40,652 nt of DNA from an uncultured Eubacteriales bacterium (GTDB lineage Bacteria > Bacillota > Clostridia > TANB77 > CAG-508), in contig CAOJUE010000017.1 of the NCBI GenBank assembly GCA_948443845.1, positions 1-40,652 on the forward strand, in the 5' to 3' direction. Below are positions 17,975 to 27,108 of this stretch, one piece after another. Below the pieces are notes generated by a model. It ran no database searches. It saw nothing but the letters and a program-made list of their open reading frames with translations, and was not told the DNA's origin. Both the position numbers and the translations under genes were made by a program. Positions within the stretch are counted from its first letter, which is position 1. The number at the start of each line of letters is the position of its first letter.

Positions 17975-18003
17975 ATCATATTCTTGTAGCAATTATTGTA
18001 CAA
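17975..18003 (-). promoter_or_regulatory. Promoter of the toxin-like gene
   Basis: Minus strand: -35 TTGTAC, 17-bp spacer, -10 TATGAT, giving a leader of about 60 nt. Confidence 0.6.
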
Positions 18004-18049
18004 TCTTTATTTACATTTGTCCAGTACTTTCAATCGTCAAAATTCGACA

Positions 18050-20287
18050 TTATTCTTCGTCCGAATCCATTATCTTATACTTCAATCCAGTATTCCTTTT
18101 CTTAATCTCATGATTACTAATCATAAACTCAATCAAATTTTTACTTCCTATTATAATAAGAAGTTTCTTCGCTCTCGTCATTCCCGTATATAGCAGATTT
18201 CGCGTCAAAAGTAACCCAGACGCCTGTGGCACAACCAAAATGACAACATCAAACTCGCTTCCGTTGCGCTTTGTGAATGGTAATCGCATACGCATGCTCC
18301 AATTGCTCCAATTCAGAAAACGCATACCACGCCATTTTTCCATCGTCAAATTCAACTGCAATCGTTTTATTAGTAGAATCAATTTTCGAAATAATCCCCA
18401 ATTCTCCATTAAAAACGCCACTACCATGGTCATTGCCAAAATCCGTTTTACCATTTTTCTTTTCCCAATACATATCATAATTATTTTTGATTTGCATCAC
18501 ACGGTCACCTTCACGAAATTCAATATCACCATAGGTTTTGCTCTCGTTTTCATCTGTTTTCGGATTCAAAATATTTTGCAAATTTTTGTTTAATTCCTTT
18601 GTGCCAAGTTTGCCTTTTTTCGTAGGCGTCAAAATTTGAATATTTTCAATAAAATTATAATCTCCATATTTTTTTAGCCTTCCATTGCTAAGAGAAGTCA
18701 CTTGTGCCAAAATTTTATCCTGAACCGTTTCGTTCACATAGAAAAAATCCTCCTCCGCGTCTTCCACATAATCATTTTTCCCAATAAAACTAATCCCTTT
18801 ATTAACATCATGCGAATTCACAATAATTTTACTTTTCGCCGCTTGTCTAAAAATCTTATTTAATGCAATTGTTGCAAATGCTTCACTCTCAATCAAATCC
18901 TTCAAAATGCTACCTGGACCAACCGACGGAAGTTGGTTCACATCTCCCACAAACACCAATTTCGTCCCAAAATAAACGGCTTTGACAATATAATTCATCA
19001 AAAAAATGTCCACCATTGACATTTCGTCAATCACCAAAACGTCGCTATCTATCGGAGAAATGTCGTTATCGATATTTCCGCAATTTATCATCTTCAATTT
19101 TACCAATTTCGAGCAATCTGTGAATGGTTTTTGCGTCTTCTCCTGTGGTTTCTGTCATTCGTTTGGCAGCGCGACCAGTTGGCGCACACAAAACAATTTT
19201 CTTTTTATGGAATTTATAAATTTCAATCAAACACTTAATAATCGTTGTTTTTCCTGTACCGTGGTCCACCCGTAATAATCGAAACATTATTCTCATTTAC
19301 TTGCAAAATGGCTTCAAATTGCTTTTCCGATAATTCTATTCCAATATTTTTTTCTTGGGCTTTGATTTCTTTCTCAAAATTCTTGATATATTTCACATTC
19401 TCGCAATGGTTTAATAAATGCAAGCGGTCGCTAATATTTTTTTCCGCTTTATACAAGGGATACAAATAAACCCAATCCTCTTCCCCGCGTCTTTCGATGA
19501 CAATTTCTTGCGCCATATTCAAAGCAATCAAATTATTTTCAATGTTTTCTCTGCTTACTTCCAAAATTTGCTGTGCATATTGGAGCAAATTTTCTTGGCA
19601 AACGCAGGTATTTCCATTATAACTCGAAACCAAAAGTGCATATTTAATACCGCTTTTAACCCTTTCGTCACTATCATTCGAAATTCCGATTTGCAACGCA
19701 ATTTTATCGATTTTGTTAAAATCGACCCCATAAGCGACATCTACCAAAATGTAAGGATTTTCGGCGATTTTTTGGACTGCGTCTTTTCCTAATGCGTCAT
19801 ATACTTTTTTGGCGTTATTTGCCCCAATTCCAAAGCCTTCTAGGAAACTAACAATTTGCCAAACTTCCCATTTTTCATTGAACTCCTCGCCAATTTCAAT
19901 GGCTCTTTCCTCCGTGATTCCTTTGACTTCTGCTAATCTTTTTGGTTCTAGTTTGAAAATATTTAAGGTTTCGTCGCCAAATTTATCAATAATTCTTTTG
20001 GCTGTGGCAGGACCAACACCTTTGATGGTACCACTTGCCAAATATTTTCCAAGTGATTCAGCAGTTTCTGGCATGATTTTCTCAAACGTATCTATCTTAA
20101 ATTGTTCGCCATATTCTTGATGAACCACCATTTTTCCATGCAATTTCAGACAATCGCCTTCTGCAATAAATGGCAAATAGCCAACTACTGTTAGGATTTC
20201 GTTTTCGTTCATTGAAAAAACAGCAATTGAATAATCATTTGCTTCATTTCGATAAATAAATTCTTCGATTTGTCCTTTTATTTCCAT
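18050..20287 (-). CDS. recD2: RecD2-type ATP-dependent DNA helicase, three +1 shifts at CGG
   Basis: 5'-3' SF1B helicase acting in DNA repair without RecBC. The gene is split into four open frames that rejoin exactly if a C is skipped at three in-frame CGG codons: 19261-19259, 19080-19078 and 18263-18261. The joined product is 744 aa, the normal RecD2 length. The N-terminal OB-like part and HhH region ([14 protein letters not shown]) are intact. The first shift restores the Walker A text GGPGTGKTT; the second leads into [11 protein letters not shown] (Walker B); the third restores [12 protein letters not shown], a hallmark motif. YTGMTRAKK follows near the C-terminus. The ATG at 20287 has GAGGT upstream. 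Three independent disabling mutations that all preserve family text would be a strange coincidence. Confidence 0.88.
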
Positions 20288-20316
20288 AGTTACCTCGTAC
20301 AAAAAAAGTTTGTTTG

Positions 20317-20345
20317 ATTGTATCAAATTTCTATAAATATTGCAA
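20317..20345 (-). promoter_or_regulatory. Promoter of recD2
   Basis: Minus strand: -35 TTGCAA, 17-bp spacer, -10 TACAAT. Confidence 0.65.
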
Positions 20346-20363
20346 TTCATTTTAGCGCAAAAA

Positions 20364-20388
20364 ACGGAAATAATCGAATTATTTCCGT
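20364..20388 (-). terminator. Terminator after the FWCQ-repeat gene
   Basis: 11-bp perfect stem (20364-20374 with 20378-20388), 3-base loop, then TTTTT on the minus strand. Confidence 0.8.
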
Positions 20389-20498
20389 AAATATGCCCCA
20401 ACTTTCATTATATCATGTTTATGTAAATCTGTCAACTTGACAAATTACTCAAAATATGTTCTCACTTGATTTTACTGGTTTTGAGCTCTTTTCATTTC

Positions 20499-20828
20499 TT
20501 ATTTTTTCTTAAAAGTAACTTCTTGACACCAGAAATTTTTAAATCCAGTAAAGTCAACATCTTGGCACCAAAAATCTTTTACTGCTTTAAAATCAACATC
20601 TTGACACCAAAAGTCTTTAACTCCTGATAAATCAACTTCTTGATACAAAAATTCTTTTAACTCTGGAAATTCAATTTCTTGGAACAAAAAATCATGCACT
20701 TCACCAAAAACTTTGGCTTGTTTTGGTGTTAATTCTAATCGAAAGAAATTTTTCAATTTATTTAACGTTCCATATTGCGTTGGTAAACTGCTTCCCACCG
20801 TATTATCTTTCAAATTATATTCTTTCAT
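20499..20828 (-). CDS. Small repeat protein with FWCQ(D/E)V motifs (109 aa)
   Basis: I recognise no family. The ATG at 20828 is chosen because AGGAGG precedes it. After a polar N-terminus the protein has at least five consecutive imperfect units of about 13-15 residues, in order DFLFQEIEF, EFLYQEVDL, DFWCQDVDF, DFWCQDVDF and NFWCQEVTF. The last three carry a Trp-Cys pair, which could coordinate metal or form disulfides; this is not known. Single gene with its own promoter and terminator. No signal peptide. Confidence 0.7.
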   Translation of the reverse strand: MKEYNLKDNTVGSSLPTQYGTLNKLKNFFRLELTPKQAKVFGEVHDFLFQEIEFPELKEFLYQEVDLSGVKDFWCQDVDFKAVKDFWCQDVDFTGFKNFWCQEVTFKKK

Positions 20829-20868
20829 TTTATTCCTCCTTGGTAAACTCATCATTTAACTTACGATT

Positions 20869-20897
20869 ATCATACACTATAACTTTTGATAAATCAA
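20869..20897 (-). promoter_or_regulatory. Promoter of the FWCQ-repeat gene
   Basis: Minus strand: -35 TTGATT, 17-bp spacer, -10 TATGAT. Confidence 0.65.
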
Positions 20898-20930
20898 TAC
20901 TTTTTGTGTTAAGTTTTGATTACAAAAAAG

Positions 20931-22235
20931 TTACATTTTGGTAACATTTTCAGCAATTAATTCCAAATTGCTCGATTTTTCGACAATCACAGTTTGAATT
21001 TGGTTCGTCAAATCTTCATTTGCCTTCATTTTTACAAGCAAATAATTGGCTGTATGCCCCTGATAAAATTCTCCATTTTTTTCTTCCACCAAAACATCGA
21101 CTTTTTTTCCAATGAATTGCTGATGATAAAATTCCTGATTTTCTTCCGACATCGCAAGCAATTTCTGGCTTCTTTCCTCCTTTACACAATTGACAATTTG
21201 ATGTTCCATTTTTTCCGCCTTTGTTCCACTTCTTACAGAATATTTGAAAATATGCATTTTATAAAACTTGATTTTCTCTAGAAAATCCTTTGTTTTTTCA
21301 AATTCTTCCTCCGTTTCCCCTGGAAAGCCAACAATAATATCCGTTGTCAAAATGACATCTTCATAGGTATTTCTTAATTTTTGCACAATTTCGGCAAATT
21401 GCTTGGTGGTATAGCGTCTATTCATTCGTAGCAAAGTCTCATCACAACCACTTTGCAAAGACAAATGAAAATGATGACAGATTTTTTCTAGTTTTTGTAA
21501 TCGACTTAAGAACTCATCACTTATCAAAAGTGGCTCGATTGAGCCGAAGACGAATTCGCTCAATTCCTTCAATCTGATTAATTTCTTCTAATAAATCAAT
21601 CAGCTGATAATCCTTTTTGAAATCTTTCCCATAAGACGCCACATGGATTCCTGTTACAACCACTTCTTTGATTCCCTTTTGCGCAATGCTTTTGATTTCG
21701 CTTACAACATTTTCTGGCTTACGACTTCTAACTCTTCCTCTGGCATAAGGAATCAAGCAATAGGAGCAAAAACGATCACATCCATCTTGTACTTTGATGA
21801 CTGCTCGTACTTTTTCGGTATAAGTGACACTTCCAAAATCGCTATATTCTTTGGTTTGAAATACATCATCGATTTGACTTTGTTCTTGCTTTTGCAAATA
21901 TTTTTCCACATATTGCACAATATCTTTTTTCTCATTCGTTCCCAAACACAAATCGATTTCGTCCATTTTCTCGACTTCTTCTTTGGCAACCTGCACATAA
22001 CATCCGAACTGCCACAATTACCGAATTCGGATTCATTTCCTTGGCACGTCTTAGCATTTGCCTTGATTTTCTGTCAGAAATGTTGGTTACAGTGCAAGTA
22101 TTGATGACATAAATGTCTGCTTTTTCGTGAAATTCCACGATTTCATCGCCACTTTCGATAAATTTTTGAATCATTCCATTGGTTTCGTATTGGTTGACTT
22201 TGCAACCGAAGTGTGTAGAATGCTACTTTTTTCAT
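20931..22235 (-). CDS. mtaB: tRNA t6A methylthiotransferase MtaB, three +1 shifts at CGG
   Basis: Radical-SAM enzyme that adds a methylthio group to t6A37 of tRNAs reading ANN codons. The gene lies in four frames that rejoin at in-frame CGG codons 22208-22206, 22006-22004 and 21546-21544; the joined protein is 433 aa, the usual length. The first shift at codon 10 restores TLGCKVNQYE with the first cluster cysteine, the second restores AVGCYVQ with another cluster cysteine, and the third gives RIRLGSIEP. The radical-SAM CxxxCxxC (DRFCSYCLIPYARG) and a C-terminal TRAM domain are present. The ATG at 22235 has AAAGGA. Without the shifts only nine residues would be in the right frame. Confidence 0.9.
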
Positions 22236-22269
22236 GTTAATCCTTTCTTTGGTTTGAATTATTAAAAAA

Positions 22270-22737
22270 TCATTTCAACAAAATATTTTTCATTTCCAAA
22301 ATATCATAAAATGGTATATTAATGCCTTTCTGGGCTAATCTGATAACATCCATCGATGTTTGAATTACTTCTTTTTTTTAACTTTCCGTTATCTCCACAT
22401 CTTCTTTCTTATTTTGATATTTATTTTCTACATATTTTTCTGTTATAGGAAAAATGTTTTGTATTAAAAATGTTCTTTCTTTTCCTAAAATTTTTCCAAA
22501 AACAAAGTTATACACTTTTTTTCTCGTTTTCTTTTTACTATCATAAATTTGTCGGTATTTCTCCACTTTACTAGATATTGGCACAAACCATATTATTTCT
22601 TGATTTTCTAAATCATTAAAACAAAAATAACAAGGTCTTTTGCTACCATTTTCTTTATTGCTCATTAGTTGATAATTTTTAAATATTTAAAAAAATTCAT
22701 CTTTTATAAAATAAAATTTTCCATTTTCTATTGTCAT
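22270..22737 (-). pseudogene. Broken ToxN/CptN-like type III toxin gene
   Basis: One continuous frame of 156 codons from an ATG at 22737 (GGAG upstream) to a TGA at 22270, interrupted by in-frame TAA at codon 17 and again after VEITES (22378-22380). The translated blocks, GKFYFIKDEFF, KRPCYFCF, IIWFVPISSKVEKY and ERTFLIQNIFPITEKYV, then EVIQTSMDVIRLAQKG, look like the endoribonucleases of type III toxin-antitoxin systems. The antitoxin-like repeats and terminator lie directly upstream, which supports the family. A product from the internal ATG at 22665 would lack the N-terminal strand and the C-terminal helix. Neither stop is a CGG event, so this is most simply gene decay. Confidence 0.72.
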
Positions 22738-22754
22738 TTTTACTCCATTCTAAT

Positions 22755-22786
22755 AAAAAATCTACCTTATAAAAGGTAGATTTTTT
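22755..22786 (-). terminator. Attenuating terminator between antitoxin repeats and toxin
   Basis: 14-bp stem AAAAAATCTACCTT with its complement (22755-22768, 22773-22786), ATAA loop, T-tract. This is the position expected in type III loci. Confidence 0.88.
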
Positions 22787-22923
22787 ACATTTGTCCACCT
22801 ACACATTTATTTGTCGCAAGTAGGGTTGCGAGTAACATTTGCTCACCTGTGCATTTCTTATTCGCAAACAGGGTTGCGAATTACATTTGTTTTGGACTTA
22901 GATACTTACGTATCTTTTTTATT
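22785..22923 (-). ncRNA. Candidate type III antitoxin RNA with two 48-nt repeats
   Basis: Transcribed region between a strong promoter and the attenuator. It contains two tandem 48-nt units (22841-22888, then 22793-22840) and the first 8 bases of a third. Each unit has a core hairpin of the form TCGCAA-CCCT-TTGCGA, kept by paired changes in its loop. Type III antitoxins are such repeat RNAs that are cut and bound by their toxin. Confidence 0.75.
22793..22888 (-). repeat. Two tandem 48-nt repeats
   Basis: Units 22793-22840 and 22841-22888. Both start (minus strand) AAATGT, carry CGCAACCCT near the middle and end AGGTG plus three bases. Confidence 0.9.
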
Positions 22924-22929
22924 ATATTC

Positions 22930-22958
22930 ATTATACCACATTTTATTTCAAAAGTCAA
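22930..22958 (-). promoter_or_regulatory. Promoter of the type III locus
   Basis: Minus strand: -35 TTGACT, 17-bp spacer, -10 TATAAT, directly after mreB. Confidence 0.8.
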
Positions 22959-22965
22959 TCTTTTT

Positions 22966-23964
22966 CTATGCCCTTCTCGATCGATCCAAATTATCCAAAT
23001 TATCAAGCGCCTTTCCTGTTCCAATTGCCACACAGGAAATGGAATCTTCTGCAATCATGACATTGATTCCGGTTTTTTCCTGAATTAATTTATCCAATCC
23101 ATCAATCAAACAGCCTCCACCAGTCATGTAAATTCCTTTGTCGCTGATATCAGATGCTAGTTCTGGTGGTGTTTTTTCCAAAACATTGTGGACCGCGTCT
23201 ACAATTAGCATAGATGGCTCTTCTAAGGCTTCTAGCATTTCACTTGAGTAGACTGTAATCGTTCTTGGCAAACCAGTTAGCAAATCACGTCCTCGCACGT
23301 CCATTTCCATATCTTGGAATTTCGGATACACACATCCAATATTCAATTTCAACTCTTCCGCCGTTCTTTCTCCAATCATCACATTATGTCTTTTTTTAAT
23401 ATATTTGACAATGGCTTCATCAAATTTATCTCCAGCCACTTTAATGGATGTACTTACCACTGAACCACCAAGCGAAATAACCGCAATATCCGTTGTTCCA
23501 CCGCCGATATCGACAATCATATTTCCTGATGGTTTGGAAATATCCAATCCTGCGCCAATGGCTGCTGCGATTGGTTCTTCAATTAAATACACGCGTCTTG
23601 CTCCTGCGTTAGAAGCCGCGTCAATCACAGCCTTCTTTTCAACTTCTGTTACTTGAGAAGGAATACAAATCATAATTCTTGGCGCAAACAAAAATTTCCC
23701 ACCAATTTTATTAATAAAATATTTTAGCATTTTTTCCGTAACCGTATAATCTGAAATCACACCATCACGAAGTGGTCTTGTGGCAATGATATTTCCGGGC
23801 GTTCTTCCAAGCATTCTTCTTGCTTCATGTCCAACCGCCAACACTTCCCCAGTTACATTATTGACCGCAACAACAGAAGGCTCTCTTAAAACGATCCCTT
23901 TTCCTTTCACATATGCAATGACTGTGGCTGTTCCCAAATCAATTCCAATATCTTGTCCAAACAT
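22966..23964 (-). CDS. mreB: MreB/Mbl-family rod-shape actin homologue
   Basis: Bacterial actin that directs side-wall synthesis at the membrane. 332 aa, full length. The actin-fold phosphate 1 motif GIDLGTATV, the IEEPIAAAIGAG helix, phosphate 2 IVDIGGGTTDIAV and the adenosine motif MTGGGCLI are all seen. The initial MFGQDIGIDLG fits the Mbl/MreBH type as well as MreB; the paralogue cannot be fixed from this window. No mreC/mreD follows, which favours a Mbl-type stand-alone gene. No in-frame CGG. Confidence 0.9.
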   Translation of the reverse strand: MFGQDIGIDLGTATVIAYVKGKGIVLREPSVVAVNNVTGEVLAVGHEARRMLGRTPGNIIATRPLRDGVISDYTVTEKMLKYFINKIGGKFLFAPRIMICIPSQVTEVEKKAVIDAASNAGARRVYLIEEPIAAAIGAGLDISKPSGNMIVDIGGGTTDIAVISLGGSVVSTSIKVAGDKFDEAIVKYIKKRHNVMIGERTAEELKLNIGCVYPKFQDMEMDVRGRDLLTGLPRTITVYSSEMLEALEEPSMLIVDAVHNVLEKTPPELASDISDKGIYMTGGGCLIDGLDKLIQEKTGINVMIAEDSISCVAIGTGKALDNLDNLDRSRRA

Positions 23965-24099
23965 TAAACTTCTCTTCCCTTCTTATACTTACATTATCCA
24001 TCTATTTACTCTAGTTTTCACTTTTTATTACAGTTATATTACAATTATATTACATTTCCGTAAAAATTTCAACCTCTTTTTGTAATTTTTATCGATATC

Positions 24100-24128
24100 T
24101 TGAAAAATTTTTTCTTTTGTGATATACT
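24100..24128 (+). promoter_or_regulatory. Promoter of the GT2 gene
   Basis: -35 TTGAAA, 17-bp spacer, -10 TATACT. Confidence 0.65.
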
Positions 24129-24161
24129 TTACCCAAAATCTAATCGATTTAGGAGAAAAAT

Positions 24162-25094
24162 ATGGATAAAATATCAATCATTGTACCTTGTTATAACGAA
24201 GAAAAATCACTACCATTATTTTACGAAGAATTAACCAAACACACGAATTCCTTTGAAAATACTGAATTTGAATTTCTATTTGTCAATGACGGTTCACGTG
24301 ACAACACGCTCACAGTAATTAAAGATTTGCTAAAAAACGATTCTCGCGTCAAATACATTTCTTTTTCCCGCAATTTTGGAAAAGAAGCCGCCATTTATGC
24401 AGGACTTGAAAAATCAACTGGCGATTTCGTAACCCTCATGGATGCTGACTTACAAGATCCACCTTCTCTTTTAAAAGAAATGTACAAGTCTGTTACGGAA
24501 GAGAATTACGATGCAGTTGGAACACGTAGAACCACACGAAAAGGCGAACCAATTATTCGAAGTTTTTTTGCAAAAATGTTCTACAAAATCATCAACAAAA
24601 TGGCAAAACTAGAAATGGTTGACGGCGCGCGTGATTATATTTTTATGAAACGAATGGTTGTTGACTCAATTTTATCGTTAAAAGAATACAACCGTTATTC
24701 CAAAGGTCTGTTTAGTTTTGTTGGATTTAATGTCAAATGGATTGAATACGAAAATGTAAAAAGAGTCGCAGGTGAGACCAAATGGTCGTTTTGGAAACTG
24801 ATGTCCTATGCCTTAGAAGGAATTACAGCTTTTTCTACAACACCACTGATTTTGTCTTCCTTGATTGGTTTGCTGTTTTGTTTGGTTTCGTTTATTTTCA
24901 TTGTAATTATCATTATTAAAACCTTGGTTTTGGGAGACCCAACAAGTGGTTGGCCATCTTTAGTATGTATTATTTTTATGGTGAGCGGGATTCAGTTATT
25001 TTCGCTTGGAATTATTGGGCAATACTTGTCTAAAACGTATTTGGAAGTAAAAAAAAGACCGATTTATATTGTAAAAGATACGAATATTGTTTAA
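24162..25094 (+). CDS. GT2 glycosyltransferase, GtrB/YkoT type
   Basis: Predicted transfer of a sugar from a nucleotide donor to polyprenyl phosphate at the inner face of the membrane. 310 aa. The N-terminal GT-A domain has IIVPCYNEEKSL, FVNDGSRDNT, the SRNFGKEAAIYAG block, the metal motif MDADLQDPP and a KGLFSFVGF segment. Two C-terminal membrane helices follow (about residues 228-255 and 265-290). This is the domain order of bactoprenol glucosyltransferases. It is a single gene with its own promoter and terminator; the sugar and its final acceptor are unknown. Confidence 0.9.
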   Translation: MDKISIIVPCYNEEKSLPLFYEELTKHTNSFENTEFEFLFVNDGSRDNTLTVIKDLLKNDSRVKYISFSRNFGKEAAIYAGLEKSTGDFVTLMDADLQDPPSLLKEMYKSVTEENYDAVGTRRTTRKGEPIIRSFFAKMFYKIINKMAKLEMVDGARDYIFMKRMVVDSILSLKEYNRYSKGLFSFVGFNVKWIEYENVKRVAGETKWSFWKLMSYALEGITAFSTTPLILSSLIGLLFCLVSFIFIVIIIIKTLVLGDPTSGWPSLVCIIFMVSGIQLFSLGIIGQYLSKTYLEVKKRPIYIVKDTNIV

Positions 25095-25100
25095 AAAGTT

Positions 25101-25143
25101 AAAAAAGTGGAAAATTTCAGTAAGAATTTTTTCCACTTTTTTT
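25101..25143 (+). terminator. Intrinsic terminator after the GT2 gene
   Basis: AAAAAGTGGAAAA stem with its complement and a run of T. Confidence 0.8.
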
Positions 25144-25187
25144 GCTTAAATGCTGTCTATATTTAATGTAATATAAATAAATCTACA

Positions 25188-25580
25188 CTACATCTTAAAC
25201 CCATATGGCAACAACTCTTTGATGCCATATTCTTTCATAGAATCTTCATTTAAAGTATATATCTTAAAATCTTCCCTCGTAAACTCACTCATAAACTGCC
25301 TACAATAACCACAAGGCAAAGTCTCCTGCAAATGCTGGCTATCTTTCCCTCCAACAGCTACAATTCGTAAAAACTCGTTTTCTCCTTCCGAAATTGCTTT
25401 AACAAAAGCCACTCTTTCAGCACAAATGGATTGAATTCCTTGATTGGCAATATTACAACCCGTATATTTTTTACCATTTTTCGTCGACAAAACTACCCCG
25501 ACTTTAAAATCGCTGTAAGGGTCATGTGCATTTAACATCGCCTTTTTGGCTAACTCAAAATCTTCTTTTATTTCATTCAT
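25188..25580 (-). CDS. cdd: Cytidine deaminase
   Basis: Deaminates cytidine/deoxycytidine in pyrimidine salvage. 130 aa, tetrameric class length. Catalytic zinc motif CAERVA with its proton-shuttle Glu, and PCGYCRQ with the other two zinc cysteines. The N-terminal PYSDFKVGVVL strand is typical. It overlaps the upstream membrane-protein gene by 8 bases. Confidence 0.95.
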   Translation of the reverse strand: MNEIKEDFELAKKAMLNAHDPYSDFKVGVVLSTKNGKKYTGCNIANQGIQSICAERVAFVKAISEGENEFLRIVAVGGKDSQHLQETLPCGYCRQFMSEFTREDFKIYTLNEDSMKEYGIKELLPYGFKM

Positions 25581-26298
25581 TTTTCTTGCTCCTTATTTTT
25601 ATTCTTAAATCATTTAACCACCCTTTTTTATACTTCAAGGAAATATAACCAATTGTACTGGCTGAAAATGCACCAACTGCGTCAACAATCAAATCTTCCA
25701 TCGTGTCTTGCAACGCTTCTTTTCCAACCAATTCGGTTCCGTCTTTTAATTTATATTTTTGCATATTCGTTCCTAAAAGTCCATCTGAAGTAAATTCGTA
25801 GAATTCCCAAACCACGCCAACAGTAATCGCAAAACAAAAGGCAAAAAATGCAACAAAAAATGGCGACAAGGTAACTTTTTCGTTATCTTTATTTAAAATA
25901 TCAATCAACGAAAATCCAATAAATCCAATCATCACTCCGCTAAGCGTATGCAAAATCGTGTCCCAATAAGGAATCGTGTAGTAAAAATCTCGTACTTCTC
26001 CTAAAAAAATCGCAGCATATAAAAATACAACATACAAGTAATACATTTTGTCTGGTATTTCGATTTTAAATTTTTTGCGCAAAATACTTGGCAGAGTAAG
26101 CGCAAAAATTCCAATAATGCATTCTAAAAGCATTAGTACATAATCACTTTTTACTCTTCCATCGTCACTGTTGGGAACATTCGTCGTTGTAACAATTCTA
26201 AAAATCAAAAAGACGATTGGTGCAACAAAACTTATCATCACACTTGCACTGAAAATTTTTCCAATTTTTTCTTTGGTTTCTGGTTTTAATCTTCTCAT
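25573..26298 (-). CDS. YjdF/DUF2238-like integral membrane protein
   Basis: 241 aa with about six membrane segments (around residues 17-35, 50-68, 83-101, 115-133, 143-165 and 200-217). Conserved motifs of the YjdF membrane family are IPYWDTILHTLSGVMIGFIGF, VVWEFYEFTSD and DTMEDLIVDAVGA. Function of the family is not established. It sits between ylmH and cdd in one direction, 9 bases after ylmH, so it is probably in one transcript from dxs to cdd. Confidence 0.8.
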   Translation of the reverse strand: MRRLKPETKEKIGKIFSASVMISFVAPIVFLIFRIVTTTNVPNSDDGRVKSDYVLMLLECIIGIFALTLPSILRKKFKIEIPDKMYYLYVVFLYAAIFLGEVRDFYYTIPYWDTILHTLSGVMIGFIGFSLIDILNKDNEKVTLSPFFVAFFAFCFAITVGVVWEFYEFTSDGLLGTNMQKYKLKDGTELVGKEALQDTMEDLIVDAVGAFSASTIGYISLKYKKGWLNDLRIKIRSKKNE

Positions 26299-26307
26299 AT
26301 TTCCCCC

Positions 26308-27108
26308 TTATTTGAATTTTTTGAGATTTACCACTAGCTTTTCAGATTTCGTTGTTCGCGCAATTTCTTGCACCACAAATTTTCCCTTTCCACGAATGGT
26401 TAGTTGGTCTTGGCAATTAATTTTTTTCGAAGATTTCATTTCTAATCGATCATTAACAAAAACTCTTTGTTCCTTTAACATTTCCTCAGCCTTTGTTCTC
26501 GAACATTTTGCCAACTCAGATACAAAATTATCAAGTCTCATAGAAGATACAATAATGGATAAATCTTCGAATTGTCTTTCCTGTTTTTCCACATCATTTA
26601 TATCGATGATTTCACACGTTGCTTTTTTAAATCTCGTTAATTCCATCAAATTCATTTTCAAAAAATCGGCTATTTCAGCCAAAATAATGATATCCGCTCC
26701 ATTTTCCCTTACTAGAATATCTCCAACTTTTTCACGTTTTATGCCTAATTTCATAATTCCGCTTAAATACACTCGGTGTTCATACTGCACATCTTTGGGT
26801 AATCGAATATGTAAGCCACACACGATTTTGCTAAAATTTTTTTCCACCATTTCTTCTGAAAACTTATTCGGATAAAAAACCAAAATCTGTCTTTCTGAAT
26901 TCTCTGCATTTCCTCCAAAAAACAAATAACTTCGGATTGATTTTTCCTTCAAAAATTGCTTAATATGTGCAATTTGCATTCGATTCAAAAAATCAGTATG
27001 CGTAATTTTATTTTTCGAAATGGCAAATTGAAACTTGTCCTCCATTCTGGCTTCTAGCATTTTTTGCTCATCTGCCTGTTTTACTTCTTCTCTACAATCT
27101 TTAAACAT
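26308..27108 (-). CDS. ylmH: YlmH-like S4-domain RNA-binding protein
   Basis: 266 aa. An N-terminal domain (FGGNAENSERQILVFYP, LGIKREKVGDI) precedes a C-terminal S4 RNA-binding domain (about residues 188-245, MRLDNFVSELAKCSRTKAEEML, VFVND). YlmH proteins bind the large ribosomal subunit and are implicated in ribosome rescue. Usually the gene is in the divisome cluster; here it overlaps the end of dxs by 28 bases. A ribosome-associated factor is worth noting given the frameshifting in this genome, but no link is shown. Confidence 0.85.
   Translation of the reverse strand: MFKDCREEVKQADEQKMLEARMEDKFQFAISKNKITHTDFLNRMQIAHIKQFLKEKSIRSYLFFGGNAENSERQILVFYPNKFSEEMVEKNFSKIVCGLHIRLPKDVQYEHRVYLSGIMKLGIKREKVGDILVRENGADIIILAEIADFLKMNLMELTRFKKATCEIIDINDVEKQERQFEDLSIIVSSMRLDNFVSELAKCSRTKAEEMLKEQRVFVNDRLEMKSSKKINCQDQLTIRGKGKFVVQEIARTTKSEKLVVNLKKFK

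Noticed and set aside
13815..20949. A 19-base identical string TTACATTTTGGTAACATTT at 13815-13833 and 20931-20949
   Set aside because: One copy is inside mtaB coding sequence and the string is AT-rich, so chance is likely; noted only because it contains a GTTAC/GTAAC-type inverted repeat.
22785..22888. CRISPR array
   Set aside because: Only two contiguous 48-nt units with no spacers; the terminator and toxin frame fit a type III antitoxin.
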